Part shown: positions 52,388 to 61,796 of the stretch, piece after piece
How the letters are laid out: every line of letters begins with the position of its first letter
How positions within the stretch are numbered: the first letter of the stretch is position 1
From: JAJYKC01 sp035545735
Lineage (GTDB): Bacteria; Acidobacteriota; Terriglobia; Bryobacterales; Bryobacteraceae
DNA length: 64,000 nt
Reading direction: 5' to 3'
Assembly: GCA_035545735.1 (NCBI GenBank)
Contig: DASZXS010000065.1
Span: 186,001 to 250,000 of the forward strand
Translations under genes and position numbers: made by a program
Notes under the pieces: model-generated
The model's database searches: none
Told to the model about the DNA's origin: nothing
What the model saw: the letters and a program-made list of their open reading frames with translations, nothing else

Positions 52388-53959
52388 ATGAGCATTGTTG
52401 CGGGCGTAGACTTTGGCACGCTGAGTGTGCGTGTATCTATTTTTGACAGCCGGAAAGGCCGCCTGGGTTCGGGCGTCGCCGAGTATCCGCTGCATCGAAA
52501 GAGAGATGATCCGGACCACGCGACGCAAAGCCACGCGGATCAGATGGACGCCCTCGCGCTCGCGACCGCCAAGGCCGTGGAAACGGCCGGGGTGAAGGGC
52601 TCGGATGTCGAGGCGATCGCGCTCGACACCACCGGTTCAAGCGTCATTCCGCTGGGGGAAGGCTTGATTCCGCTGGACGATTATTACCTCTGGTGCGATC
52701 ACCGTTCCTGGCGGGAGGCAGGTGAGATCACAGCGAAGGCTCACGCCAGCCATCTGGAAGCGATCGAGTGGAGCGGGGGCGTCTATTCCTCGGAGTGGGG
52801 CTTTTCCAAGCTCCTGCACTGGCTTCGCAATAATCCGGGGAAGCGCGCGAGCCTGGTGACCGCCCTTGAGAATTGCGACATGGTGGCGGCTACGCTCTGC
52901 GGCATCACCGACGCGGCGAGCGTGAAGCGCAGCGTGTGCGCCATGGGGCACAAATGGATGTGGAATCGCGCCCTGGGAGGCTTTCCGCCGGAGGACTTCC
53001 TGAACAGCGTAGATCCCCTGCTTGCCGGAGTTCGCGCCAAGCTGGACGGCGAGTTCGCCACCTCGGATCAGTTGGCCGGTCATCTCTCCGATCACTGGGC
53101 AAAAAGGCTGGGGCTGCGCGCGGGCATCCCGATCCCGGTAGGCGCCTTCGACGCGCATTGGGACGCGATCGGCGCAGGCGTGAAACTCGGCGACGTGGTC
53201 AACGTCATCGGAACCTCGACCTGCATCATGGCGATCAGCGACAGCACGGCTCTGATTCCGGGCGTGTGTGGTGTAGTGCCGGGGTCGGTGCATCCGGGGC
53301 ACACCGGGATTGAAGCGGGCTTATCGGCAACCGGCGATATCTTTGACGCCATTGCTAAACGCGCCGGCGTTACGGTGGCGGACCTGGCGAAGGGACTCGA
53401 GAATTTTCGCGCCGGGCAGACCGGATTGCTGCGGCTCACCTGGGACAACGGGGACCGCACGGTGCTTGTAAACCCGGAACTCGGAGGTGTTACGCTCGGG
53501 TGGAATCTGACTCACACGGCACAGGACGAACTCTTTGCCGCTATTGAGGGAACGGCGTTTCACACGCGCATTATTCTCGACCGTATGGCAGAGCATGGCG
53601 CGCCCATCCACCGGGTTATCAATGCGGGGGGCATTCCTCAGCGCAGCGACGTTCTGAATCAGGTTTACGCCAATGTGCTGAACAAACCGATTCTCGTCCC
53701 CCGGACGGACCCGACCAGTCTGGGCTCGGCGATCTTCGCATTCCTCGCCGCCGGCGCTTTCAAGACCGTGGAAGAGGCTCAAGCGGCGCTGTGCCCCGAA
53801 TACCGTGTCTACTCGCCCGATGCGGGGAGCGCCGCGACTTACGAGAAGCTATTCGGGCTTTACCGCTTGCTTTACTTTGCGATGGGCTCGAAAGACGCGG
53901 CGCCCGCCGCTGTCGGCGGCGTTCTGGCGGAACTCAGACGGATTGCCCGCGAAAAATAG
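52388..53959 (+). CDS. araB: Ribulokinase (FGGY family)
   Basis: The 523-residue kinase phosphorylates L-ribulose in arabinose catabolism. It has the phosphate-1 motif VAGVDFGTLSVRVSIFD, the GTST adenosine-site loop in VIGTSTCIM, the WDNGDRTVLVNPELGG block and, near the C-terminus, NAGGIPQRSDVLNQVYAN (FGGY signature 2 region). Length is typical for AraB. It is divergent from the GH51 arabinofuranosidase. araA and araD are not in the window. Confidence 0.92.
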   Translation: MSIVAGVDFGTLSVRVSIFDSRKGRLGSGVAEYPLHRKRDDPDHATQSHADQMDALALATAKAVETAGVKGSDVEAIALDTTGSSVIPLGEGLIPLDDYYLWCDHRSWREAGEITAKAHASHLEAIEWSGGVYSSEWGFSKLLHWLRNNPGKRASLVTALENCDMVAATLCGITDAASVKRSVCAMGHKWMWNRALGGFPPEDFLNSVDPLLAGVRAKLDGEFATSDQLAGHLSDHWAKRLGLRAGIPIPVGAFDAHWDAIGAGVKLGDVVNVIGTSTCIMAISDSTALIPGVCGVVPGSVHPGHTGIEAGLSATGDIFDAIAKRAGVTVADLAKGLENFRAGQTGLLRLTWDNGDRTVLVNPELGGVTLGWNLTHTAQDELFAAIEGTAFHTRIILDRMAEHGAPIHRVINAGGIPQRSDVLNQVYANVLNKPILVPRTDPTSLGSAIFAFLAAGAFKTVEEAQAALCPEYRVYSPDAGSAATYEKLFGLYRLLYFAMGSKDAAPAAVGGVLAELRRIAREK

Positions 53960-53990
53960 GGCTTCGCCCGGCGCGGTGCCGCCGGCTGTC

Positions 53991-54305
53991 TTACTTTTGC
54001 TTGGCGATGATCTGATTTTTGATCTTCGCGTATACCGCCGCGGGAATCACCTTCTTGTTCACGAGGTCGGTCTTCGTCTTATAAGGCCTGCCCGCGATAA
54101 TCTTGCCCGCATACGCCTTGCCGATGCCCGGTATGGCGTCGAGTTGCTCCTCGCTGGCGGAGTTGATGTCAACCAGGTCGCCCTGGGCGGCCATGGACGT
54201 CATCTTCGACGTCGCTGGCGGTTTTGTTTTTTGGGGCGGCGCGGCGAAAGCCATTCCGGCGGCGGCCGCCAGGACTAACAATACACGGGTCAATTTCATA
54301 GCCAT
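53991..54305 (-). CDS. Exported helix-hairpin-helix protein (ComEA-like)
   Basis: The 104-residue protein has a signal peptide (RVLLVLAAAAGMAFAAPP) and then one HhH domain: VDINSASEEQLDAIPGIGKAYAGKIIAGRP, typical of ComEA. The Pro/Lys-rich spacer and short length fit DNA-binding competence proteins, but many acidobacterial relatives occur without competence genes nearby. It probably binds DNA in the periplasm or outer envelope. The next gene downstream encodes a YidB-like protein. Confidence 0.8.
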   Translation of the reverse strand: MAMKLTRVLLVLAAAAGMAFAAPPQKTKPPATSKMTSMAAQGDLVDINSASEEQLDAIPGIGKAYAGKIIAGRPYKTKTDLVNKKVIPAAVYAKIKNQIIAKQK

Positions 54306-54323
54306 TTTGTTCCTTTCCGGCCG

Positions 54324-54740
54324 TTATGCCGGCTGGTTTCCCTTTAACAATCCGCTGAGCGCGCTCAGCCCTGCCGAGAGGACTCCGCTTTGCGGGGCCT
54401 CTCCGTTAGGAGTCAGATGATCGATGAGCGCCGGCAAAAGCTGGGCGAGTTGCCCGCTGGCGAGACCGGGCGGAATCCCCAGTTTCTGTGCATATTGCTG
54501 CACCTGCTCGTTGCCGAGCACGTTTTGAATCTGCTCCGCCGAAACCGGCAGGTTCTGCCCTGTTCCCACCCAGGACGAGGCCAATCCACCCAGACCCTGG
54601 TCATGGAAGCTCTGAAGCAATCCCGATAAACCGCCAGGGTGACTATTCACCATCTCGACGACGGAATTCAGTAGTGACTGGCTACCACCACCGGAACCCG
54701 CGCCGGAGAGACTCCCCACCAAATCGCCTAAGAGACTCAT
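54324..54740 (-). CDS. YidB-family protein
   Basis: ATG 54740 (MSLLGDLVGSLSGAG) follows AAGGAGGAG at good spacing, giving 138 residues; the longer frame to 54809 lacks this. Low-complexity Gly/Ser/Gln-rich start, then blocks SVVEMVNSHPGGLSGLLQSFHDQGLGGLASSWVGTGQNLPVSAEQIQ and VQQYAQKLGIPPGLASGQLAQLLPALIDHLTPNG. These match the YidB family of unknown function. No signal peptide. It lies 18 bases upstream of the HhH gene and may be cotranscribed with it. Confidence 0.8.
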   Translation of the reverse strand: MSLLGDLVGSLSGAGSGGGSQSLLNSVVEMVNSHPGGLSGLLQSFHDQGLGGLASSWVGTGQNLPVSAEQIQNVLGNEQVQQYAQKLGIPPGLASGQLAQLLPALIDHLTPNGEAPQSGVLSAGLSALSGLLKGNQPA

Positions 54741-54899
54741 GGCTCCTCCTTCTTCAATTTCTGTAGATGCCGCGCCATTCAGCCTCGGCCTAGATACTCT
54801 CTTATACATCGGAGATCCTTGTCAAGGGGAGAAAGGTCCCAAGGGATTTTCCGGACGGCCCGCTGTGCTCGGGAAAACCGGCGAGATATACTGCTTGCC

Positions 54900-57011
54900 A
54901 TGCCGAGTTTTCGCTCGATGCCGCCGGCCGCCGCGCTGCTGCTTGCCTGCTCCCCCGTTTGGGCGGCGGCGCCTCCCACAAAGCGCCCGCTTGTGCTCGA
55001 CGATCTCGCGAAGGTGCGGCAAGTAGCGGATCCTCAGGTATCTCCGGACGGCGCGTGGGTCGCCTATACCGTTACCACGGTAAATGCAGCGAAGGATAAG
55101 CAGGACACCAACATCTGGAAGGTGAGCTGGGATGGGAAGCAGGAGATCCAGCTCACCTATAGTCCGGAATCGGAGAGTTCCCCGCGCTGGAGCCCGGACG
55201 GAAAATATCTTTCTTTTCTCTCGTCACGGCCCGGCGAGGACCCGGAAAAAGTGAAAGGCACGCAGGTCTGGGTAATGGACCGGCGTGGCGGCGAGGCTCG
55301 TCAACTGACCCGTTTCAAGGAAAAGATTGAAGACTATGCCTGGTCGCCGGATTCGACCCGATTGGCGCTCGTGCTGCGCAACCCCGATCAGCCCGAAGCC
55401 GATAAGAAGAAGCCCGAGTCGGAGCAGGCGCCGCCGAAACCCATCGTCGTCGACCGCTACCACTTCAAAGAAGATCATGCCGGCTACCTCCACGGTCCGG
55501 AGCATTCACGGATCTTCCTCTACGACCTTGCGACTCAAAAACTGAACCCGCTCACGAACGAAAAGATGTTCGATGAAGAGAACCCGTCCTGGTCGCCCGA
55601 TGGAACCAGAATCGCGTTCGTCAGCAATCGGGGAAAGGATTGGGAACGCACGGAGAACACCGACGTCTTCGTTGCCAGCGCCAAGCCGGGATCGATGCCG
55701 CTGCAGTTGACCCATTTTGCCGGGCCCGATGGAGGCCGTCTGGCGTGGAGTCCGGACGGCTCGACCATTGCCTATACCCAGGGGAGCGAGCCGAGGTTCT
55801 CGGCCTATAATCTGAACCGGCTGGCCCTGGTTCCGTCGCGCGGCGGAACCCCCGGAGTTCTCACCGGGAAACTGGACCGCGGGGTCACGTGGCCGGCTTT
55901 CACTCCGGACGGCAAGGCGATCGACGTGCTGGTGCAGGACGACCGCTCCGAATATCCCGCTCGCGTTACTGCCGGAGGCGTCGTCGAGCGGCTGGTGGGC
56001 GGCGAGTTTGTCGCGTCTTCCCCATCGCGCTCCCACGGGCATGTCGCGCTGCTGTCTTCGACCGATAACGCGCCCGCGGAAGTGTTCGCGCTCGAAGCAG
56101 GAGGGCTTCGGCAGCTCACGAATCAAAATGGACCGCTTCTCGCGGAAGTGCAATTGGGCCGGACGGAAAACATCAGCTTTCACAGCAAGGATGGGACGGA
56201 AGTACACGGGATCGTCACCCAGCCCCCGGCGTTCGCGAGCGGCACGAAGTACCCGCTGCTGCTGCGCATCCACGGAGGACCCAACGGGCAGGACGGGCGC
56301 GCGTTCCAGTTCGAGCGCCAATTCTTTGCGGCCAATGGCTACCTGGTGCTCAACGTGAATTATCGCGGCAGCGCCGGGCGCGGCGCCGCCTATAGCGAGA
56401 GCATCTTCGGCGATTGGGGAAATAAAGAAGTGGCGGACCTGCTCGCGGGCGTCGATGCCGTGGTGGCGTCGGGCTCGGTGGATCCGGACCGCCTGGGAAT
56501 CGGCGGATGGAGTTATGGAGGTATCCTCACCGATTACACCATCGCCACCGACGGCCGCTTCAAAGCCGCCATCAGCGGCGCTGGAAGCGCCAACCAGATT
56601 TCGATGTACGGCGTGGACCAATACGTCATTCAGTACGATTTGGAACTGGGTCCGCCCTGGAAGAATCCCGAGCGGTGGATGAAGATTTCCTATCCGTTCT
56701 TCAATGCCGGCCGCATCCACACCCCAACGCTCTTTCTCGGCGGGGATCTGGATTTTAACGTCCCCTTGATTGGTGGCGAGCAGATGTATCAGGCATTGAA
56801 GAATCTGGGCGTGCCCACTGAACTGGTCATCTATCCCGGACAGCACCATGGGATCTCCCGGCCAAGCTTCGTGCGGGACCGGCTTCAGCGTTACCTTGCC
56901 TGGTATGACAAATATCTAAAGCCGGAAGGACGCCAGACGCTCACCGCGAAGGAGAGGGCTTCAGGTCCGAAGGCGCCGCCACAAAGCGGTAGCCAACCCC
57001 TCGCACCGTGA
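54900..57011 (+). CDS. Prolyl oligopeptidase family serine peptidase (S9), exported
   Basis: ATG 54900 gives 703 residues with a signal peptide (MPSFRSMPPAAALLLACSPVWA). The N-terminal beta-propeller has WD-like TolB/PD40 repeats (RWSPDGKYLSFLSS, SWSPDGTRIAFVSN). The C-terminal alpha/beta-hydrolase has Ser in GGWSYGG, Asp in GGDLDFNVP and His in PGQHHGI. It probably cleaves peptides in the periplasm. The last 24 codons overlap the end of the convergent response regulator gene by 71 bases. Confidence 0.9.
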   Translation: MPSFRSMPPAAALLLACSPVWAAAPPTKRPLVLDDLAKVRQVADPQVSPDGAWVAYTVTTVNAAKDKQDTNIWKVSWDGKQEIQLTYSPESESSPRWSPDGKYLSFLSSRPGEDPEKVKGTQVWVMDRRGGEARQLTRFKEKIEDYAWSPDSTRLALVLRNPDQPEADKKKPESEQAPPKPIVVDRYHFKEDHAGYLHGPEHSRIFLYDLATQKLNPLTNEKMFDEENPSWSPDGTRIAFVSNRGKDWERTENTDVFVASAKPGSMPLQLTHFAGPDGGRLAWSPDGSTIAYTQGSEPRFSAYNLNRLALVPSRGGTPGVLTGKLDRGVTWPAFTPDGKAIDVLVQDDRSEYPARVTAGGVVERLVGGEFVASSPSRSHGHVALLSSTDNAPAEVFALEAGGLRQLTNQNGPLLAEVQLGRTENISFHSKDGTEVHGIVTQPPAFASGTKYPLLLRIHGGPNGQDGRAFQFERQFFAANGYLVLNVNYRGSAGRGAAYSESIFGDWGNKEVADLLAGVDAVVASGSVDPDRLGIGGWSYGGILTDYTIATDGRFKAAISGAGSANQISMYGVDQYVIQYDLELGPPWKNPERWMKISYPFFNAGRIHTPTLFLGGDLDFNVPLIGGEQMYQALKNLGVPTELVIYPGQHHGISRPSFVRDRLQRYLAWYDKYLKPEGRQTLTAKERASGPKAPPQSGSQPLAP

Positions 57012-57690
57012 GCAGATGGCGGGGGTGTGTCGGGTCCTGCTCGATATAACGCCGCAGACGGACGATGAAGTTATCGATGGCGCGCGTGTCGGTATCCTCA
57101 TTCAGCCCCCATACATCTTCGAGCATCGTCTTCCGCGAAACCTGTTTACCCTCGTGCTGAATGAGATAGCGCAACAGGTTCGCTTCCATGAGCGTGAGCG
57201 GAAATATATGATCGCCCACGCGGAGTTCCAGCATTTCAAAATCGACGGATTTACCGTCGAAACGGAAGATGTCCGGCTCGGGCGGGGTGACGGCGGACCC
57301 GCCCGGCGTGGAGCGCAGCCACTCATGACGCCGCAGCAACCCCTGCAGGCGGGCGATCAGGATCGCGAGCTCAAAGGGCTTGGTGAGATAGTCGTCGGCG
57401 CCGGCGGAAAAGCCGCGCAGGATGTCGTCGGAATGCCCGCGGGCGGTTAGCATCAGGGTGGGAATGAACTGCCCGGCGCGCCGCATCTCCGACATCACCT
57501 CGAAGCCATCCTTGCCGGGAAGCATTACGTCCAGCACAACCACGTCGAAGGCCTCCTTGCCGCCCAGTAACAGGTCCAGCGCGGCTTCGCCCGTTTCCAC
57601 CACGCCGACCTGATAGCCCTCCGCCTCCAGGTTGAAGCGCAGGCCTTCCGCGAGGTGGCTTTCGTCTTCGACTACAAGAATCCTGCTCAT
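56941..57690 (-). CDS. OmpR/PhoB-family response regulator
   Basis: ATG 57690 starts MSRILVVEDESHL, a normal receiver start; the longer frame to 57753 is not supported. 249 residues: receiver with Asp in VVLDVMLPGKDG and Lys in LTKPFELAI, then a winged-helix DNA-binding domain (LTLMEANLLRYLIQHEGKQVSRKTMLEDVWG ... VRLRRYIEQDP ... GVGYRF). It overlaps the histidine kinase start by 4 bases (ATGA), a typical two-gene operon. The gene ends 71 bases inside the end of the S9 peptidase gene. Confidence 0.93.
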   Translation of the reverse strand: MSRILVVEDESHLAEGLRFNLEAEGYQVGVVETGEAALDLLLGGKEAFDVVVLDVMLPGKDGFEVMSEMRRAGQFIPTLMLTARGHSDDILRGFSAGADDYLTKPFELAILIARLQGLLRRHEWLRSTPGGSAVTPPEPDIFRFDGKSVDFEMLELRVGDHIFPLTLMEANLLRYLIQHEGKQVSRKTMLEDVWGLNEDTDTRAIDNFIVRLRRYIEQDPTHPRHLLTVRGVGYRFVAAPSDLKPSPSR

Positions 57691-58580
57691 TTGGCGACCG
57701 GCAATTGCAACACGAAAGTGCTTCCCAATCCCGGGCCCTCGCTTTCCGCCCATACTCGTCCGCCGTGACGCTTGGCCACCGAACGGACGATGTACAGACC
57801 CAGGCCCGTGCCTTTGACGCGCGTAGCCAGCGGACCGGGTGCGCGGTAGAAACGTTTGAAGATCTGCTTCAGCTCGCCTTTTGCGATTCCGGGGCCATAA
57901 TCCCGCACCCGCAGGGTTACATATTTGCCGTCCACCAGTTCCGTCTCCACTACTACTTTCACGTTGTTACCCGAGTATTTCACCGCGTTATCCACCAGAT
58001 TCGAAACGGCGGCGCGTACTTCGTCGATGTCTCCCCAGACCGTCACGTGCGGCCCGCGCGAGTACCGCAACTGATCGGCGGGCACTTTGTGGAGCGCGCG
58101 CACACGCTGGAGAGACTCTTCGACAACGTTCGCCAGGTCGATGCGGGAGAGGTTCAGCTTTCGCGCCGAGCCTCCCACGCGGCCGGTTCGAAGCACCTGC
58201 TCGATGGTTCCGAGCAGCCGCGAGCTATCGTCGAGCATGATGCGATAAAACTCCTGCCGCTTATCTTCGTCCACATGCCGTTTTTGCAGAGTCTCCAGGT
58301 ACAGCCGGATGGAAGCGACTGGCGTTTTCAACTCGTGCGTCACCGCATTGATAAACGCGTCGTGCTGTTCATTGCGGCGTATCTCGCGCACGAGAAAAAT
58401 GGTGTTCAAAACCACGCCGCCGATGATCATCAGCACCAGCAGAACCCCGAGGAACAGGAGAATGCCCGTGCGCCAGTTGAGCAGAACCCAGCCGACGTAC
58501 AGAACCAGGATGACGGAGATGAGCCCGGCGCCTAGCGCAATGAAGAACGCAATCGACTTGCGCCGGCCTCCCAGCACCAT
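57687..58580 (-). CDS. Membrane sensor histidine kinase
   Basis: The 297-residue kinase has two membrane helices (about residues 10-33 and 38-62) with almost no periplasmic loop, so it senses membrane or cytoplasmic signals. The H box is NAVTHELKTPVASIRLYLE. The ATPase domain has NLVDNAVKYS (N box), DYGPGIAKGEL (G1), and GTGLGLYIV (G2). It lies 26 bases upstream of its regulator partner in the operon and directly downstream of lptB, suggesting a link to envelope or LPS stress. Confidence 0.92.
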   Translation of the reverse strand: MVLGGRRKSIAFFIALGAGLISVILVLYVGWVLLNWRTGILLFLGVLLVLMIIGGVVLNTIFLVREIRRNEQHDAFINAVTHELKTPVASIRLYLETLQKRHVDEDKRQEFYRIMLDDSSRLLGTIEQVLRTGRVGGSARKLNLSRIDLANVVEESLQRVRALHKVPADQLRYSRGPHVTVWGDIDEVRAAVSNLVDNAVKYSGNNVKVVVETELVDGKYVTLRVRDYGPGIAKGELKQIFKRFYRAPGPLATRVKGTGLGLYIVRSVAKRHGGRVWAESEGPGLGSTFVLQLPVAK

Positions 58581-58606
58581 GATTTCAGCTTACGACGTCG
58601 CGCGTA

Positions 58607-59368
58607 TTACGCGACCGCCGCATCTCCGCCGGTACGCTCCAGATTGAAATTGCCGCCCAAATAGACACGGCGCACCTCGGGATTCTTGGCGAGGTCCTCC
58701 GGGCTTCCGGCGCAAAGAATCTTCCCGTCGTTAATGATATACGCGCGATCGGTGACAGAGAGGGTTTCGTGGACGTTGTGGTCGGTAATCAGAATTCCAA
58801 TGCCGGAGGTTCTCAGATCCTGGATGATCTTCTGAATTTCGGTCACCTGGATCGGGTCGATGCCGGAAAACGGCTCGTCCAGCAGCAGGAAACTCGGGTC
58901 GGTGACCAGCGAACGGGCGATTTCGACGCGCCGCCGCTCGCCTCCCGAGAGCGCGTAGCCTTTGTTGTGACGCACCGTTTCGAGGCCCATCTGCGCGATG
59001 CGGCGGTTCATACGCTCGCGCCGTTCCGCGCCGCTCATCGAAAGCGTTTGCAGGATGGCCATCAAGTTGTCCTCCACCGATAGCTTGCGGAACACGGAAG
59101 CCTCCTGAGGCAGATAACTGATCCCGCGCCGCGCGCGCTGGTACATCGGGATGGAGGTGATTTCCTGCGCTTCGAGGAGAACGCGGCCGGAGTCCGGACT
59201 CACCAGGCCCACAATCATGTAAAACGAAGTGGTTTTGCCGGCGCCGTTGGGTCCAAGCAGCCCCACGACTTCGCCTTCCGAGAGTGAAACAGAGACGTTA
59301 TCGACAACTTTACGGCCGCGGTACGACTTGCAGATTTCTTCCGTTGTAAGGGTTTTAGCGGTGGGCAT
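58607..59368 (-). CDS. lptB: LPS export ABC transporter ATP-binding protein LptB
   Basis: The 253-residue ATPase powers LPS transport to the outer membrane. Walker A GPNGAGKTTSFYMIVGL, Q-loop YLPQEASVF, signature LSGGERRRVEIARSL, and Walker B PSFLLLDEPFSGIDP are intact. The LptB-specific end NPEVRRVYLGGNF is present. It is 6 bases downstream of the LptC-LptA-like gene, so these form an lpt operon. lptF and lptG are not here. Confidence 0.95.
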   Translation of the reverse strand: MPTAKTLTTEEICKSYRGRKVVDNVSVSLSEGEVVGLLGPNGAGKTTSFYMIVGLVSPDSGRVLLEAQEITSIPMYQRARRGISYLPQEASVFRKLSVEDNLMAILQTLSMSGAERRERMNRRIAQMGLETVRHNKGYALSGGERRRVEIARSLVTDPSFLLLDEPFSGIDPIQVTEIQKIIQDLRTSGIGILITDHNVHETLSVTDRAYIINDGKILCAGSPEDLAKNPEVRRVYLGGNFNLERTGGDAAVA

Positions 59369-59374
59369 TCGATG

Positions 59375-61711
59375 CTACTGCCTGGACGTGCGGCGAATCA
59401 AGCTATGCGCCAGATCTTTTTCGGCGCCGTTCACCAGCAGCCTATCATTCTTGGAAAACCAGGTCAATTCCGCGCCCCGGGTGGTGCCGCGGATGCTGTC
59501 CACCAGTTGAGGATTGCCTTTTGTGAGGATGACTTTGCCCTCATCCTCGAAATACTCGGCATATTCGGAGGTCGCGGTGCGGGTCCGGAGAGGAGAAACG
59601 GAGACGATATTTACATTGCCGCTGGCCACCGCGTGGTCGAGCGAAGAACCGGAATCGTTTTTCGCCGGGGCGGCCGCGGTGGCGGCCGGGTCCGGTTTCG
59701 ACCCATCCGCTTTGGCGTTCTCGTTTCGCAGATAGGCAATGACTTCCTCGCCCTTTACCGTCAGGTTCGGACGCCGCAGCGTTGCGCCGCCGGTGTAGCG
59801 GGCGACGTGGTCTTTGTCGGTATAGATCATCTCGGCAGCGTGCACCACGGTGAACACCGGCGCCTGGTCTTTCTTTTTCCCGGCGCGCGTCTTTTCGTCG
59901 TCCGCCCGGTCGAGAAGTTCACTGACGACGTTGTCGCGCGCATGCAGCGTGTTCTTCGTGCGGTCGATTTCAATCACGTCCGCCTGAAGACGGTCGCCGC
60001 CTTGCCACGCCACGGCGTTCCCCTCGTAGCGAATCCGCCGGCTGTTGTCCTGCGATTCCATGTGCCTGGCGCGCGCGTGCACCGGTTCGTCGGCGGAGAG
60101 CATGCCCGAGGGCTGCGCCTTCTTGTCTGGAAGGCGCGTGGAGTTGACGTCTCCGTCGGCGATCATGCTGCCGTCTTTCTGATTCATCACGATGTTTGTA
60201 GCGGTCGTTGAGCCGGTTGAATCCCAAACGCGCGCTGCCCCTTCCAGCCGGATAACGTTCTTCACCTGATCCAGATCCGCCCGGTTGGCCGTCGCCCGCC
60301 GGTCGCCGGATTCGTACCGGAATTGATCTCCCTGTTCCAGATGCGCCAGATCGTTGGTCTTCGGATCGAATGCCGCGTTCAGGCTCTTGCTCCACGTCAG
60401 CACCGGAGGCGGAGGCTGTTTGGCGTTGGCGTGTTTTGGATTTTCCGTTCGCGTGGTGACGTTCACCGCGCGGAAGGACTGAATCTGATTGTGCGCGCCG
60501 TAGGTGATCCACATACGCTCTCCGGTGAGATAGCGATGTGATTGGGAGGCGACAGTCGGAACAAATTCGAGGGATCCAGGCGACCTTGTTTCGACGGACT
60601 CCAGTTCGTCGCCGCCCGCGCGCATTGTCATGGCGATGAAATCGCTCTTGAGAATGCGGTTCTGCGCCGGGTGGCCGGGCGACGCCACCGGATGAGACTC
60701 GACTACCGAATTTCCGCTCGCCAGCGCCTGTTTCAGAACGCTCTCGGAATGTTCGCCCTTCCGGACGACGTCGAAATCCATATCGATATGGTCTGTCGTC
60801 ACGCGGGTTTCGCCGTTCGCCGTACGGGACACCAGTCTGGCGTTCTGCTGTCCGCTGATACGGTTTACCTGGCCATCGTCAAAGTTCATCACCATGTGAT
60901 CGGCCGCAAAATCGAGTGTTCTCGCGGCCTGCTTTTCGGTTCCCTTCGCATTCTCGGACTCCACCTGCGAAATGGCCCCTTGATCGAGTGAAACCACGGT
61001 GGCGCCTCCCTGCATGGAGAGCGTGTCACGGGTCATTTTCGTCCAGGGCGAGAGATAGACTTTCGATTCCGATTCCCGGTAACGGACATCCCCGGCTTCA
61101 ATGTTCATCGGCGGTGCTTTGGGATTGCTTCCCCGCCAGGTCAGATGAATCTGGCTCATCAGATGAAGTTCGCGCGTCTGGGGGTCATACTCGGCGCCCA
61201 CGGCCACTCCCTCGCCGCGATCGAAGCTAAAACTCACGGCGCGGTCGGTGAGGGCCTTGCCGGTTTTGGTCAGGAAGTGAATCCCGGAGGAGTGGATAGA
61301 AAGGAGTTTGCCGGCCGGCGGTGCATCCTTCGGGACGTTCATCGTAATTTCGACTTCGCCGTCGGAGAACATCTCCTCGGTCGCAGTGTCGAAATCCGCT
61401 TTGGCGCATTTCACCAGGTTGTACTTGTCGCCTTCCTTGTCAAAGATGCGAAGCTCAACGTCATCCAGGGCGAAGCGGTTGGGCTGGCGAACCTGCCGCA
61501 TGTTGCCGGCGGAGATCGTCGTGGTGGGACGTCCCTTGACGGTATTGGTCCAACTCCAGCGGTGCGCCGTGGCGGCGGTATTTTCAGGCAGTGCCGCGGG
61601 GACCGAAGCCGCATGGCCCGCGCGCTTTTGCACGCGGGAATAATAGGAGGAGCCTACTAAGCCCACCAGCGCAACAATGGCGAGGAGAAGAACCGGGCGG
61701 GTACGCCACAT
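59375..61711 (-). CDS. LptC-LptA-like fusion (OstA-domain LPS bridge protein)
   Basis: The 778-residue protein has an N-terminal membrane anchor (VLLLAIVALVGLVGSS), then an LptC-like domain (about 35-250). Three or more OstA/LptA-like beta-jellyroll segments follow (for example TLDFAADHMVMNFDDGQVNRISGQQNARLVS; HARARHMESQDNSRRIRYEGNAVAWQGGDRLQADVIEID; DHVARYTGGATLRRPNLTVKGEEVI). LptC and LptA are usually two separate small proteins. It is followed by lptB, which supports an LPS transport role. A fused, long bridge is unusual but seen in some acidobacteria. Confidence 0.8.
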   Translation of the reverse strand: MWRTRPVLLLAIVALVGLVGSSYYSRVQKRAGHAASVPAALPENTAATAHRWSWTNTVKGRPTTTISAGNMRQVRQPNRFALDDVELRIFDKEGDKYNLVKCAKADFDTATEEMFSDGEVEITMNVPKDAPPAGKLLSIHSSGIHFLTKTGKALTDRAVSFSFDRGEGVAVGAEYDPQTRELHLMSQIHLTWRGSNPKAPPMNIEAGDVRYRESESKVYLSPWTKMTRDTLSMQGGATVVSLDQGAISQVESENAKGTEKQAARTLDFAADHMVMNFDDGQVNRISGQQNARLVSRTANGETRVTTDHIDMDFDVVRKGEHSESVLKQALASGNSVVESHPVASPGHPAQNRILKSDFIAMTMRAGGDELESVETRSPGSLEFVPTVASQSHRYLTGERMWITYGAHNQIQSFRAVNVTTRTENPKHANAKQPPPPVLTWSKSLNAAFDPKTNDLAHLEQGDQFRYESGDRRATANRADLDQVKNVIRLEGAARVWDSTGSTTATNIVMNQKDGSMIADGDVNSTRLPDKKAQPSGMLSADEPVHARARHMESQDNSRRIRYEGNAVAWQGGDRLQADVIEIDRTKNTLHARDNVVSELLDRADDEKTRAGKKKDQAPVFTVVHAAEMIYTDKDHVARYTGGATLRRPNLTVKGEEVIAYLRNENAKADGSKPDPAATAAAPAKNDSGSSLDHAVASGNVNIVSVSPLRTRTATSEYAEYFEDEGKVILTKGNPQLVDSIRGTTRGAELTWFSKNDRLLVNGAEKDLAHSLIRRTSRQ

Positions 61712-61771
61712 CCACCTTCTATTGTATGCGACGGCCCGGCGGGCGGGCCAGTCAAGAAAAATATCTCTTTA

Positions 61772-61780
61772 TGCTACAAT
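61772..61780 (+). promoter_or_regulatory. Extended -10 promoter element of groESL
   Basis: TGCTACAAT (61772-61780) is an extended -10 (TG-N-TACAAT) without a clear -35, about 137-145 bases before the groES ATG. The CIRCE operator begins 16 bases downstream, as expected for HrcA-controlled promoters where CIRCE spans the early transcript. Confidence 0.5.
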
Positions 61781-61796
61781 CGCATAGATAAAATTA

